From positions 2,199,202 through 2,263,201 of the forward strand of contig NZ_PDOF01000001.1 of NCBI RefSeq assembly GCF_003226345.1: DNA of 64,000 nt. Reading direction: 5' to 3'. This stretch comes from Alteribacter lacisalsi (GTDB lineage Bacteria > Bacillota > Bacilli > Bacillales > Salisediminibacteriaceae). How positions within the stretch are numbered: position 1 is the first letter of the stretch; each line of letters begins with the position of its first letter. Both the position numbers and the translations under genes were made by a program. The notes beneath the pieces were generated by a model. The model saw only the letters and a list, made by a program, of their open reading frames with translations, did not search any database and was not told where the DNA came from. Below, in pieces: positions 35,301-43,336 of this stretch.

Positions 35301-35468
35301 TACACCCATGTCACCGGCACTCGCACTGATAACCGCGTAGTCAAAATCGATCTGCGGCAGCAGTTCCCGGTCCAGCTTCGTTAACCCGTACACGCCGAAT
35401 ACGACCACAAGTGTAACCATTAACCCGATTAAAATTTTCCGTTCCACCAGCTTCATTAAGATGCCCAT
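32397..35468 (-). CDS. swrC: RND family efflux pump (SwrC/AcrB-like)
   Basis: A 1023-residue resistance-nodulation-division transporter, proton-driven export of amphipathic compounds across the membrane. Layout is the usual 12 helices in two halves, with the first helix (residues about 8-28), large loops, and helix 4 carrying the GLGIGMMVDASIVILESIYR relay block. The second half has MLMIGIVLNNAILLIDRTNQ and GQNRIRPIFMTTLTT. It is closest in outline to Bacillus SwrC (YerP), which exports surfactin and aids swarming. The ATG at 35466-35468 follows GAGGG; a TTG six bases up is less likely. No membrane-fusion protein gene adjoins. Confidence 0.93.
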   Translation of the reverse strand: MGILMKLVERKILIGLMVTLVVVFGVYGLTKLDRELLPQIDFDYAVISASAGDMGVLDVEERVTAPIEQILAGTDGVEGYQSTTTTGNSSIFVEIEEGRMREVKNELESSIAPLESSVSGLNFVHVMALSTNQDAEFYMEVSGGDLEEMTAFARDVVKPRLESLSSVREVGLSGLQESEFVIAFDREALAENGLDLQQVTGLIQQENSETTLGELSEEEHSPALRWNTAFQSIEDLQEMKVPSANGPVALSELADVSEVANQRSSMAWKDGSRDFIFIEISRATGYTQIGMAEDIRAEVSDIKEAGLVSEFGFNEVVNQADYVVEALDGVTQNVLIGGVLALIILLLFLRNFRATIVAGVAIPVSVLLTFTSMWLFGYSFNIITLIALGLGIGMMVDASIVILESIYRKKEQGYERMEAVSKGVKEVATAVIASMLTTVVVFVPVGLFGGEVGQFVLLLSMVIVITLVSSVIVSFTVIPSLADNFLKLREKDRNKGEKRGRITGGYGSLIGWLSEKKRRRYGMIFLFFLVFAGSMALTTKVPVTIMPDVYNRYAEVPIELEGSLTAEERQEVASAIAEKLDQIPDVASSVLIDDPSFMFMLVNMTTGDQITMDQEDVNVAINDAIRDLEDEYPITSVGMAGMGPMGGEPVQLRVKGADFAASEELSESLVAELETIEGLVNVSTSAEETREEKLLVFDDEAMEEAGITRTEVFGQLQGVFGEVPAGEVVRSGVTVPVIARSADTIDSERSLGDFEIMTAGGPEALSAFASLEPVISPVTIVRDNGERFISVTAGIEGRDLGSVTRDVQQAVNGLDVPSGLSVSTGGDVSAQQEMILDLMMVVAISIFLVYVVMAVQFNSLAHPLIVMSIIPMTAIGAVLALLITQQELSMLSAMGLLMLIGIVLNNAILLIDRTNQLRKEGMSASEAVKEAGQNRIRPIFMTTLTTVAGMLPLALATGTASSYQAPLATVIIGGLLFATLITLVLIPSVYLLFEDVKTGARRMSRRLFGGKRSKRPAEMEEAS

Positions 35469-35654
35469 ACCCAATCCCTCACTTTTCGTTTTCTCCGCCT
35501 TTTTTTACGCACAACCCGGGCGAAAGTTTCCATTTTCATGAATGTATTTTCAATTAATTCCTTTTATAAGTTTACCTTCACGGCTTTCTGTCTGAAATAG
35601 GCCCGGGACTGTTTTTTTCTACGCCTCAAGACCGATTAGGTTATCTTTCTTTTT

Positions 35655-35835
35655 GGCTCTGTTAACGTTTATTGCTGATTTCCGCTCAGCGCACTCCCTT
35701 TCCGCGGGCACAGCTTCAGCCTCCTCGGGGAAAACCGTCCCTGCGGGGTCTTCAAGCGGCGCTGTTCCCGCAGGAGTGTCGCGCGTTCGCTGCAATCAAT
35801 ATGAAAATTATCAACATTTAACCTTTAACACAGGT
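35655..35835. mobile_element. MITE-like element, copy 4, with 8-bp target duplication
   Basis: A 181-bp element with ends GGCTCTGTTAA and TTAACACAGGT, flanked by perfect TTCTTTTT duplications (35647-35654 and 35836-35843). Same core as the copies at 2917 and 7086. It lies in the 440-bp gap between swrC and the aldo/keto reductase; nothing else is evident there. Confidence 0.88.
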
Positions 35836-35907
35836 TTCTTTTTAAGTTGTATTCATTCCCGAGCGGTGGTTAAATAAGAACATACATACAGAAGGAGAGG
35901 ATCGACC

Positions 35908-36804
35908 TTGCAGAGAATTCAACTTACAGAAGAGCTGTCATTTTCCCGCATCGTTCATGGCATGTGGCGGTTAAATGACTGGAAATATACACCGGAACAG
36001 ACGGTTGAGCTCATCGAGCACTGCCTTGAACAGGGTATTACCACGTTTGATCACGCCGATATTTACGGGAGCTACACGTGTGAGAAAATTTTCGGTGACG
36101 CACTCAGCCTCAAGCCGGAGCTGAGAGAACAGATGGAGCTTGTGTCAAAGTGCGGTATCGTGCTCGAATCGGAAAACCGCCCGGCTCACAAATCCCATCA
36201 CTACAACACGTCAAAAGAGCATATCCTTCTTTCTGTCGACAACTCCCTGCGCGACCTACAGACCGACTATCTGGACACACTACTGATCCACCGACCCGAT
36301 CCGATGATGAATCCGGAGGAAGTGGCAGAAGCCTTTTCCGCATTAAAAAAAGCCGGAAAAGTCCGGACGTTTGGTGTGAGTAACTTTAAAAGCCATCAGT
36401 TCAGCATGCTTGAATCCTATCTCGATGAACCGCTGGTGACCAATCAGGTGGAAGTGTCCGCTGCCCAGCTCGAAAACGTCCAGGACGGCACGCTGGACCA
36501 CGCCCTGGAAAAACGGATCGCACCGATGGCCTGGTCCCCCCTGGCCGGAGGGGCCATTTTCTCAGATGAAAAATCGGTACGACTTAAAGATACGCTCACA
36601 CAGGTTGCAGAAGAACTGGGCACTGAAGATTTATCTGAAGTACTGTATGCCTGGATCCTCCGTCATCCTTCACAAATCATGCCGATTGCCGGATCCGGTA
36701 AAAAAGAGCGGATTAACGCTGCTGTCCGCGCACTCGATTACCACCTGACGCTCGATCAGTGGTTCGCCATCCTTCACGCCTCCATGGGGCATGATGTACC
36801 ATAG
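35908..36804 (+). CDS. Aldo/keto reductase (YdhF type)
   Basis: A 298-residue NADPH-dependent reductase with a TIM-barrel fold. The catalytic tetrad is present: Asp48 and Tyr53 in FDHADIYG, Lys81 in LVSKCG and His128 in LLIHRPD. The C-terminal PIAGSGKKERINAAV supplies cofactor-phosphate contacts. TTG start with AAGGAGAGG seven bases before; no better start in frame. The group resembles E. coli YdhF, whose substrates are undefined carbonyl compounds. It is a single gene, followed by a large palindromic region and a terminator. Confidence 0.92.
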   Translation: MQRIQLTEELSFSRIVHGMWRLNDWKYTPEQTVELIEHCLEQGITTFDHADIYGSYTCEKIFGDALSLKPELREQMELVSKCGIVLESENRPAHKSHHYNTSKEHILLSVDNSLRDLQTDYLDTLLIHRPDPMMNPEEVAEAFSALKKAGKVRTFGVSNFKSHQFSMLESYLDEPLVTNQVEVSAAQLENVQDGTLDHALEKRIAPMAWSPLAGGAIFSDEKSVRLKDTLTQVAEELGTEDLSEVLYAWILRHPSQIMPIAGSGKKERINAAVRALDYHLTLDQWFAILHASMGHDVP

Positions 36805-36805
36805 T

Positions 36806-36906
36806 CGTTTACAACGTAAACGTCGAAGGCAATGAACGTAGCGGCTTCACGAACTTTCAGTCCCATCACGTCATTTGTGATGGGACTGAAGCGCGCAGTC
36901 ATTGCC
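36806..36906. repeat. Nested palindromes after the aldo/keto reductase
   Basis: A 17-bp palindrome CGTTTACaacGTAAACG (36806-36822) is followed by a two-tier hairpin: outer arms GGCAATGA (36828) and TCATTGCC (36899), and inner 14-bp arms TTCAGTCCCATCAC / GTGATGGGACTGAA (36856-36890). It lacks a T tract, so it is not a standard terminator. It could be a processed RNA structure or a small palindromic repeat. Confidence 0.75.
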
Positions 36907-36930
36907 TCATCGGACCATATAAACGTTCAC

Positions 36931-36971
36931 CCCCCCCCTGACGGAAAACACTTCCACAGGGGGATTTTTTT
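36931..36971 (+). terminator. Terminator of the aldo/keto reductase region
   Basis: CCCCCCTG pairs with CAGGGGG and is followed by ATTTTTTT. Confidence 0.85.
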
Positions 36972-37028
36972 GTAACTTTTCCTATCCGACTTCGTCTAAC
37001 AGGAAAATAGACCGAGGGGGTCGAATTA

Positions 37029-37940
37029 ATGATAAAATTGATGATTTTCCTGATGATGATTCTCGTCCTTTTTGCCTGCAGCAATGCTGAACACCAGATG
37101 GACGAAGCTCGTGACGATGCCGATTCTGAAGAAGTTGAACAGTCGGAAGAATCTCTGAACGGAGGTGATGCCGGATTTTCAGGACACTCAGATAGAGAGG
37201 AGGTGATGGAGGAACCGGATTCTGACACCGCGGCACTTGAGACTGGCACTCAGATGGTGATTTACAACGGCACAATTGCTGTCGAAGTTGAAGACTATGA
37301 TCAGACCCACCGTCAGATCCAGGAAGAAGTCAGCAGACTGGGAGGCTTTATTACAGAATCGTCTGTTTATCAGCACGGTGAGGATGAAAACCGGACCGGC
37401 ACCCTAACCGCCCGCATTCCCCAGGCAGAATTCTTCCCATTTCTGGACCGGGTAGAAGCCGGAAGCAGCAGAGTCACTGAAAAATCCGCACACGGCAACG
37501 ATGTAACTGAGGAATATATCGATCTTGAATCCCGTCTTCGTTCAAAGGAAACCGTTGAAGAACGCCTGCTCTCCTTCATGGATGAAGCGGATGATACGGA
37601 AAACCTTCTTAAGATTTCAAATGACCTGGCTCGTGTTCAGGAGGAAATCGAAACACTGAAAGGAAGGATGAACTACCTGGAGGATCACGTCGCTTTTTCC
37701 ACCGTCACGGTTTACATTCACGAACGGAGCATCCGCGTGGCACCGCTTCAGGACCGGGAACATTTAAACACATTTGAACGTGCGCAAAGTCTGTTCATGT
37801 CCACTATCAACGTCATTCTTTCCGCTCTGTCGGGACTCGTTGTATTTTTAATCGGCCTGTCACCGGTCATTATACCGCTCGCTGGCGCCGCCTTTGTTCT
37901 TTATATCGTCACAGTCAAACGAACAAAGAGAGTCGGTTAA
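37029..37940 (+). CDS. DUF4349 lipoprotein
   Basis: A 303-residue surface-anchored protein. The short signal peptide ends in the lipobox LFAC (Cys17), followed by an acidic stretch (residues 21-70). The DUF4349 domain then carries the blocks IYNGTIAVEVEDYDQTHRQI, GGFITESSVYQHGED and ESRLRSKETVEERLL, with a coiled coil around residues 180-220 (LARVQEEIETLKGRMNYLED). A C-terminal membrane helix lies at about residues 265-295. The family is widespread in Firmicutes with no known function; a sensing or envelope role is possible. The ATG lies after GAGGGGGTCG. Confidence 0.88.
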   Translation: MIKLMIFLMMILVLFACSNAEHQMDEARDDADSEEVEQSEESLNGGDAGFSGHSDREEVMEEPDSDTAALETGTQMVIYNGTIAVEVEDYDQTHRQIQEEVSRLGGFITESSVYQHGEDENRTGTLTARIPQAEFFPFLDRVEAGSSRVTEKSAHGNDVTEEYIDLESRLRSKETVEERLLSFMDEADDTENLLKISNDLARVQEEIETLKGRMNYLEDHVAFSTVTVYIHERSIRVAPLQDREHLNTFERAQSLFMSTINVILSALSGLVVFLIGLSPVIIPLAGAAFVLYIVTVKRTKRVG

Positions 37941-38031
37941 TTATCAGAATTATTGTATTTTTTGGAAGCAGTTCACCGGACCAGCCCTCTCACATATTCT
38001 TTAGTATCCCTAAGGAAAGAAAGAGTGTCCC

Positions 38032-39020
38032 TTGTTTAAGAAGATCCTCTGCTCACTGCTCGCCGCAGTTTTGTTCACGATCGTCTGGCAGGTTCCTGCA
38101 GCCTCTGCTTCATCAGATCAGCTTATTATCATTAACAAAAAGAACAACCAGCTTGTTTTTTACGAAAACAGCAAACAGGTAAATACGTTTCCGGTAGCGA
38201 CCGGAAGAACAGCATCTCTCACACCGGAAGGATCCTTTAAGGTCGTGAACAAAATCGTCAATCGTCCCTACTACACAGGAAACATTCCGGGCGGCGATCC
38301 CCGAAATCCGCTCGGAAACCGGTGGATCGGGCTCAACGCCAACGGGACCAGCGGAAACACATATGCCATTCACGGCAACAACAATCCGTCTTCAATCGGT
38401 ACTTACGCAAGTGCAGGGTGTATCCGGATGCATAACAGCGATGTGGAATGGCTTTATTCGAAAATAAAAGTCAACACACCTGTCGTGATTGTCACTTCGG
38501 AAAGTTCGTTTAACCAGATCGCCAAGGCGAACGGCTACATTGTAGACGGCAAAAATACGGCTGTTCCGGTCAGCGGCAAAACCTCGACACTCCGGCTGGG
38601 AAGCAAGGGGAAGCGGTTAAAGACCTCCAGCGTCAGCTTCAGGCAGCCGGCTACAACCCGAAAGGCATTGACGGCAGCTTCGGTCCCGCCACCGAGGCTG
38701 CGGTCCGCAAGTTCCAGTCCGATAAAAAGCTGAAGGTCGACGGCGTTGTTGGTGCACAGACGCGAAACGCTCTTGCAACTGCCGGGGGTAAAGCCCCTGC
38801 TGCCCAGAAGCCCGCAGCCACGCCTGTGCTGAAAAAAGGAAGCAGCGGCACGGCCGTGAGCGACTTGCAGCGGGCCCTAACGAATAAAGGGTATTCCACA
38901 AAAGGAATCGATGGGAAATTCGGCCCGGCAACAGAAGCCGCAGTGAAGAAGTTTCAGAAGTACAACAAGCTTACAGTGGACGGCGTCGCCGGCCCGCAGA
39001 CGTGGAATAAACTTAAGTAG
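38032..39020 (+). pseudogene. L,D-transpeptidase (YkuD) with two peptidoglycan-binding repeats, frameshifted
   Basis: The first 190 codons encode a signal peptide and a YkuD domain, which cross-links peptidoglycan (catalytic His114 in YAIHGNN and Cys130 in SAGCIRM). After LRLGSKG the frame changes: in the next frame the sequence continues EAVKDLQRQLQAAGYNPKGI, a complete peptidoglycan-binding repeat, a linker rich in Ala/Pro, and a second repeat ending QTWNKLK at 39020. The break is in the G run at 38607-38610; one extra G would restore a single protein of about 330 residues. It may be a real mutation, a phase-variable G tract or a sequencing error. As read, translation stops at 38733. TTG start. 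Confidence 0.85.
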
Positions 39021-39027
39021 AATCCAG

Positions 39028-39057
39028 GCGCCCGGTTTTATTGCCGGGCGTTTTTTT
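39028..39057 (+). terminator. Terminator of the L,D-transpeptidase gene
   Basis: GCGCCCGG-CCGGGCG stem followed by TTTTTTT. Confidence 0.9.
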
Positions 39058-39188
39058 GTTAAGCAGCCAACGCTTAAGCACCTAATTGGTAAAATTGGAA
39101 ATTCCCGTTGAACAGGCAGCGGAATAAGACTATAATAATAGTAATTAAGTCACAATTCCCTGCTTGACAGAGAAATTGGAGGAATACT

Positions 39189-39713
39189 ATGGGAAAAATG
39201 AAATTGGCGGCGCTGATGATTGTGTTTTTTACCGCCATTGGATACGGGACATACTTCTGGCTCGGTTCCCAGGAAGCATCCGGTATTGATACAAGCATCA
39301 TTGCAGAGGTTGAAGAGGAAATCGGCGGACCGATCGTAGTAGAGGAGTTAATCGATATGCCCACGGAAGATGAAGTGGCCGAGCGTTTCCCGCTTGATAT
39401 GAGAGAAAGCCAGATGCAGAGACACATTCACCACATGAGTCATCAGAAGATATACGCTTCTGACAAGTGGGGACCTTCTCTTATGATTACAGATAAAAAA
39501 CTCGATCGGCTGCTTGAGGTTGTAGAAGCGAATGAATACACGTACGTCGGGGTTTACCGCGGCATCCTGACCCGCTGGCGCAACGGCGATTTCTCTACTG
39601 CAGTCGAGGATCACAACAGAATTTGGCAGATGAAGGATGGAACCGTTGGGGAAGCACTGCGCCTGCTCTCAGAGGAAGAAGAACTGGCTTACATACTTCG
39701 AAATCACTACTAA
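39189..39713 (+). CDS. Conserved membrane-anchored hypothetical protein (DUF6241-like)
   Basis: A 174-residue protein with one N-terminal membrane helix (residues about 4-25) and an outward domain containing MQRHIHHMSHQKIYASDKWG and a C-terminal AYILRNHY. The HHMSHQK and KWG features recall the DUF6241 family of Bacillaceae, a tentative match from memory. No catalytic motif is evident. The ATG follows TTGGAGG by about eight bases. It is a single gene with a short terminator immediately after the stop. Confidence 0.75.
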   Translation: MGKMKLAALMIVFFTAIGYGTYFWLGSQEASGIDTSIIAEVEEEIGGPIVVEELIDMPTEDEVAERFPLDMRESQMQRHIHHMSHQKIYASDKWGPSLMITDKKLDRLLEVVEANEYTYVGVYRGILTRWRNGDFSTAVEDHNRIWQMKDGTVGEALRLLSEEEELAYILRNHY

Positions 39714-39735
39714 ACGTCCTTCGGGGCGTTTTTAC
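39713..39735 (+). terminator. Short terminator after the gene at 39189
   Basis: AACGTCC-TTCG-GGGCGTT followed by TTT; the UUCG tetraloop adds stability. Confidence 0.8.
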
Positions 39736-39761
39736 TTTTTCAAAGCACGGTGCGGCCTCTG

Positions 39762-39855
39762 CTCTTCATTTCTGCCTTCGTTCAAGTGCAACGTGATGAG
39801 ATTCAGCCCCTTTCTCTTCATTTCTGCCTTTCTTAAGGAGCAAAGTGATGAGACT
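39762..39855. repeat. 52-bp direct repeat pair
   Basis: CTCTTCATTTCTGCCTT occurs at 39762 and 39814, each followed by GCAACGTGATGAGA- or GCAAAGTGATGAGA-type sequence; a fainter third unit may precede. Non-coding, between convergent genes. Confidence 0.7.
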
Positions 39856-39928
39856 CGGCATCAGTACGTTTGCTTTCTCCCTCTCCCACCTCGTCAGGCA
39901 ACAGCCATTGCCTTAAAAAAACCTCAGC

Positions 39929-39961
39929 AAAACAGAGCACCCTGCAACAGGTGCTCTGTTA
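39929..39961 (-). terminator. Terminator of the peptide transport operon
   Basis: Leftward AACAGAGCACC-GGTGCTCTGTT followed by TTG, then TTTTTTT about 12 bases on. Adjacent to the last gene of the operon. Confidence 0.75.
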
Positions 39962-39964
39962 AAC

Positions 39965-41149
39965 TCAATCACTATTTTCCACAAGCCTTCTGATCGTCTC
40001 CGCAAGCAGGCAGGTGCGCTCTGTTAAAGAAGGCACATACAGGAACTCATCCTCGCTGTGTGCGTTGCCGCCGATGGGGCCGATGCCGTCAATCGTCGGG
40101 ACGCCGGCAGCAGCTGTAAACGCTGCGTCCGAGCCGCCGCCTGTTTTCATGGCCTCGATGCTCACACCCATTTCCCTGCCGATTTCCTGCATCACGCCGA
40201 TCAGCTCGTTGGTGCCTTCGTTTTCCATCATCGGCGGACGGCTGATATGCCCGCTTAACGTCACACGGGTTCCTTCCATTTCCTCTTCCGCACAGATAGC
40301 TTCCATTTTCTTGACTACTTCTTCAGCCTGCTCCATGGTGGATACGCGTACATCAATCTGGGCACTGGCTGCAGGCGGAATCGTGTTAACGGCCGTTCCT
40401 CCCTCAGCAAGCCCCACGCTCACAGATACTCCATTTTCATAGTCATTGAGCGTATGGAGCTTGATGACTTTTCGCGCCAGCACTTCGATCGCGTTTCTCC
40501 CTTTTTCAGGAGCTACCCCTGCATGTGACGCCCTTCCTTCAACCTGAAGAGCGTACCGGCCTCCGCCTTTGCGGGCGGACACAACCGTGCCGTTATCTCT
40601 GGACGGCTCCATAATGAGTGCGTACTTTTTCCCTTCGGCCACGCGTTCAATCAGGGGCCGCGAGGAGCGGGAGCCCACTTCCTCGTCACTGTTAAACAGA
40701 ATCTTAAGGTGCTTCAGGCACTCCCCGTGCCCGTCCTGTACAAGTGCTTTCAACGCATAAAGGAGAGCCACATGACTCCCTTTCATATCAACAACGCCGG
40801 GTCCGTATGCACGGTCGCCTTCCACTTTAAACGGACGCTCTGCTGCAGTGCCCCGTGGAAACACGGTATCCATGTGGGCGACCGCAATGATCGCCGGATC
40901 TTCTGCCTCAGGATGCTCGAAGCTCAAATGATCCCCGTAGTCGCCTCCGTCGTGAACCTCGGTTACGAAACCGAGTGCTTCAAATTCCCCACGAACGATA
41001 CTCCCCACCAGGTTCACACCGTCACGGTCGTAGGAACCGCTGTCGGTATTAACGAGTTTCCCGAGCAGCGTGAGCATATTTTTTTCTTCCCCGGCAAGCC
41101 AGGCGGTTGTTTTTGCAAGCTGGTCTGATGCTGTGTGACTAGTTTTCAA
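39965..41149 (-). CDS. M20 family peptidase, glutamate carboxypeptidase (CPG2) type
   Basis: A 394-residue zinc exopeptidase. Metal-binding motifs: VAHMDTVFPRGTAA, GPGVVDMKGSHVALLYAL with the bridging Asp, the FNSDEEVGSRSSRPLIE pair of acidic residues, and the C-terminal GNAHSEDEF His. The family cleaves C-terminal glutamate or small dipeptide-like substrates. It has no signal peptide, so it acts in the cytosol. A TTG at 41147-41149 with GAGGTG seven bases before is the likely start, overlapping the ATPase gene's end; a GTG nine bases up is the alternative. As last gene of the ABC operon it probably degrades the imported peptide. Confidence 0.88.
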   Translation of the reverse strand: MKTSHTASDQLAKTTAWLAGEEKNMLTLLGKLVNTDSGSYDRDGVNLVGSIVRGEFEALGFVTEVHDGGDYGDHLSFEHPEAEDPAIIAVAHMDTVFPRGTAAERPFKVEGDRAYGPGVVDMKGSHVALLYALKALVQDGHGECLKHLKILFNSDEEVGSRSSRPLIERVAEGKKYALIMEPSRDNGTVVSARKGGGRYALQVEGRASHAGVAPEKGRNAIEVLARKVIKLHTLNDYENGVSVSVGLAEGGTAVNTIPPAASAQIDVRVSTMEQAEEVVKKMEAICAEEEMEGTRVTLSGHISRPPMMENEGTNELIGVMQEIGREMGVSIEAMKTGGGSDAAFTAAAGVPTIDGIGPIGGNAHSEDEFLYVPSLTERTCLLAETIRRLVENSD

Positions 41150-42164
41150 TGAGTACACCTCTTCCCTCTTTGAGCGGATAATGGCACATCACATGGTGAC
41201 CATCACGTTCCTCGACGAGATCAGGTTCTTTTGTTTTACACAGCTCATCTGCGTACGGGCACCTGGTGTGAAAGCGGCACCCGGACGGAGGATCTGCGGG
41301 GCTCGGCAGGTCCCCTGTTAAAATGATCCGCTCTTTCGTGTCCCTTACGTGGGGATCCGGTACCGGTACCGAAGAGAGAAGCCCTTCCGTGTAAGGGTGC
41401 ATCGGACGGGAGAACAACTGCTCCTTGTCTGCCAGTTCCACCACTTTCCCAAGATACATCACCGCCACGCGGTCACTGATATGCTTAATCGCAGGCAGAC
41501 CGTGAGCAATAAAAATGTACGTTAAATTGAATTCTTTCTGCAGTTTTGACAGCAGATTGAGCACCTGGGACTGGATCGAAACATCCAGAGCTGAAACCGG
41601 TTCATCACAGACAATCAGCTTCGGTTTCAGAGCCAGTGCCCGGGCAATCCCGATCCGCTGACGCTGCCCGCCGCTGAACTCGTGCGGGAACCGCTGGTCA
41701 AAGGACTTGCTGATTCCGACCGTTTCCATCAGCTCATACACTCTTTTTCTCAGATCATCGCCGGTGGCCACCTTGTGGGAACGGAGCGGTTCAGCGATAA
41801 TATCAAATACTTTCATCCGCGGATTTAATGAAGAAAACGGATCCTGAAAGATCATCTGGATATCTTTTCGTTTTTCCCGCATTTCTTTTTTGGAGAGGGA
41901 GGCAAGGTCCTGTCCTTCAAACAGAATCTGTCCTTCGGTTGCTTCAAGCAGCCGGAGAATCGTGTTCCCCGTTGTGGATTTTCCACAGCCCGATTCCCCT
42001 ACAATTCCGAGCGTTTCCCCCGGGTACACTTCCAGATCGATGCCGTCCACTGCTTTGACTGACTTCTGCTCTTTTGAAAACCAGCCCGAGGAAAGCTCAA
42101 AGTGCTTTTTCAGTCCTTTAATTTCAAGAATTGGCTGTTTGCTGTTGTTTTTGTTCGTACTCAT
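41139..42164 (-). CDS. Oligopeptide ABC transporter ATPase (OppF/AppF type)
   Basis: A 341-residue cytosolic ATPase energising peptide import. Walker [10 protein letters not shown], signature FSGGQRQRIGIARAL, Walker B KLIVCDEPVSALD and the C-terminal Cys-containing GCRFHTRCPYADELC domain are all present. The ATG lies nine bases after GGGAGG and overlaps the end of the upstream ATPase gene by 41 bp, so the two are likely translationally coupled. Its partner is the OppD-type protein encoded at 42124. Confidence 0.95.
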   Translation of the reverse strand: MSTNKNNSKQPILEIKGLKKHFELSSGWFSKEQKSVKAVDGIDLEVYPGETLGIVGESGCGKSTTGNTILRLLEATEGQILFEGQDLASLSKKEMREKRKDIQMIFQDPFSSLNPRMKVFDIIAEPLRSHKVATGDDLRKRVYELMETVGISKSFDQRFPHEFSGGQRQRIGIARALALKPKLIVCDEPVSALDVSIQSQVLNLLSKLQKEFNLTYIFIAHGLPAIKHISDRVAVMYLGKVVELADKEQLFSRPMHPYTEGLLSSVPVPDPHVRDTKERIILTGDLPSPADPPSGCRFHTRCPYADELCKTKEPDLVEERDGHHVMCHYPLKEGRGVLIEN

Positions 42165-43152
42165 GCAGATTAACCTCCCCGTCTTCGTGCAGCCAGCAGC
42201 TGACCCGGTGTCCGGGCTTCACTTCTTCAATGTCAGGAGCTTCGGTCCGGCATTTGTCGGTGGCAAAGGCGCACCTCGGATAAAACCTGCAGCCTGATGG
42301 CATATTCATCGGTGTCGGAACCGTTCCTTTGATCGAATACAGCTCGTCTTTCAGCTCGTGAATCTTAGGGGTACTCTCCATCAGCCCTTTCGTATACGGG
42401 TGCTTCGGATCCTTAAACAGTTCAAAAACGGTTCCTTCTTCCACTACTTTTCCCGCGTACATGACGATCACCCGATCCACCATCTCCGCAACAACGCCAA
42501 GGTCGTGGGTGATTAGAAGGATAGATGTGTCCAGCTCCTTCCTGAGCTTTTTCATCAGCTCAAGAATCTGAGCCTGGATGCTCACATCAAGTGCCGTGGT
42601 TGGCTCGTCTGCGATGAGAAGCTTCGGGTTGCATGCCAGGGCAATTGCAATCATGATCCGCTGGCGCATTCCCCCACTTAGCTGGTGGGGAAAACTCGAG
42701 TAGATTTTTTTCGAATTTGGAATGCCGACTTTATCAATCATTTCGATCGTTTTCTGTTTCGCTTCTTTTTTAGAAACTTTCTGGTGAAGCAGAATCACTT
42801 CGCTGATCTGAAACCCAACGGTAAACAGCGGGTTCAGGGAAGTGAGCGGCTCCTGGAAAATCATCGACATTTCGTTACCGCGGAGTTTCCTCATCTGCCG
42901 GTTGGAATACTTGGTCAGGTCATTTCCTTCGAGAAGGATTTCACCGCCTTCAATTTTTCCCGGTGAGCTGACCAATCCCATGACCGAATAGGAGGTGACA
43001 CTTTTCCCGCAGCCCGATTCGCCGACAATGGCCACAACTTCACCTTTGTTTATATGAAACGATACACCGTCCACCGAAGGAACGGTTCCGTTTTCTGTAT
43101 GAAAATAGGTTTTCAGATCACGTACATCCAGTAAAGGCTGTTCCTGTTCCAC
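42124..43152 (-). CDS. Oligopeptide ABC transporter ATPase (OppD/AppD type)
   Basis: A 342-residue ATPase, second nucleotide-binding subunit of the importer. Walker A GESGCGKS, the [16 protein letters not shown]-loop, signature [15 protein letters not shown], Walker [14 protein letters not shown] and the C-terminal [15 protein letters not shown] block. GTG start after GGGGGAG. An intergenic repeat lies between this gene and the permease gene upstream, without a terminator. Confidence 0.95.
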   Translation of the reverse strand: MEQEQPLLDVRDLKTYFHTENGTVPSVDGVSFHINKGEVVAIVGESGCGKSVTSYSVMGLVSSPGKIEGGEILLEGNDLTKYSNRQMRKLRGNEMSMIFQEPLTSLNPLFTVGFQISEVILLHQKVSKKEAKQKTIEMIDKVGIPNSKKIYSSFPHQLSGGMRQRIMIAIALACNPKLLIADEPTTALDVSIQAQILELMKKLRKELDTSILLITHDLGVVAEMVDRVIVMYAGKVVEEGTVFELFKDPKHPYTKGLMESTPKIHELKDELYSIKGTVPTPMNMPSGCRFYPRCAFATDKCRTEAPDIEEVKPGHRVSCWLHEDGEVNLHEYEQKQQQTANS

Positions 43153-43205
43153 ACAGGCTCCCCCCTCTTCTTATCTATCGCTCTGTTCTGACAGAACATT
43201 ACTCT

Positions 43206-43315
43206 GCGCTGCAGGCGGACACTTTCCGCAGGTCTAGCTTCAGCCTCCTCGGGGAAAACGCCCTCCAGGGTCTTCAGCTGATGCTATTCCCGCTGGAGTC
43301 GCCGCCTTTCGCTTC
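43206..43315. repeat. GC-rich intergenic repeat, copy 5, inside the peptide operon
   Basis: GCGCTGCAGGCGGACACTTT to GAGTCGCCGCCTTTCGCTTC, with CAGCCTCCTCGGGG. It is inserted between the OppC-type permease and OppD-type ATPase genes of one operon. Confidence 0.85.
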
Positions 43316-43336
43316 GTTATTATTATCTGATTTCCC

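Noticed and set aside
38826..39020. Separate small peptidoglycan-binding protein
   Set aside because: No ribosome site, and the frame is continuous upstream with the first binding repeat; it is the 3' part of the frameshifted transpeptidase.
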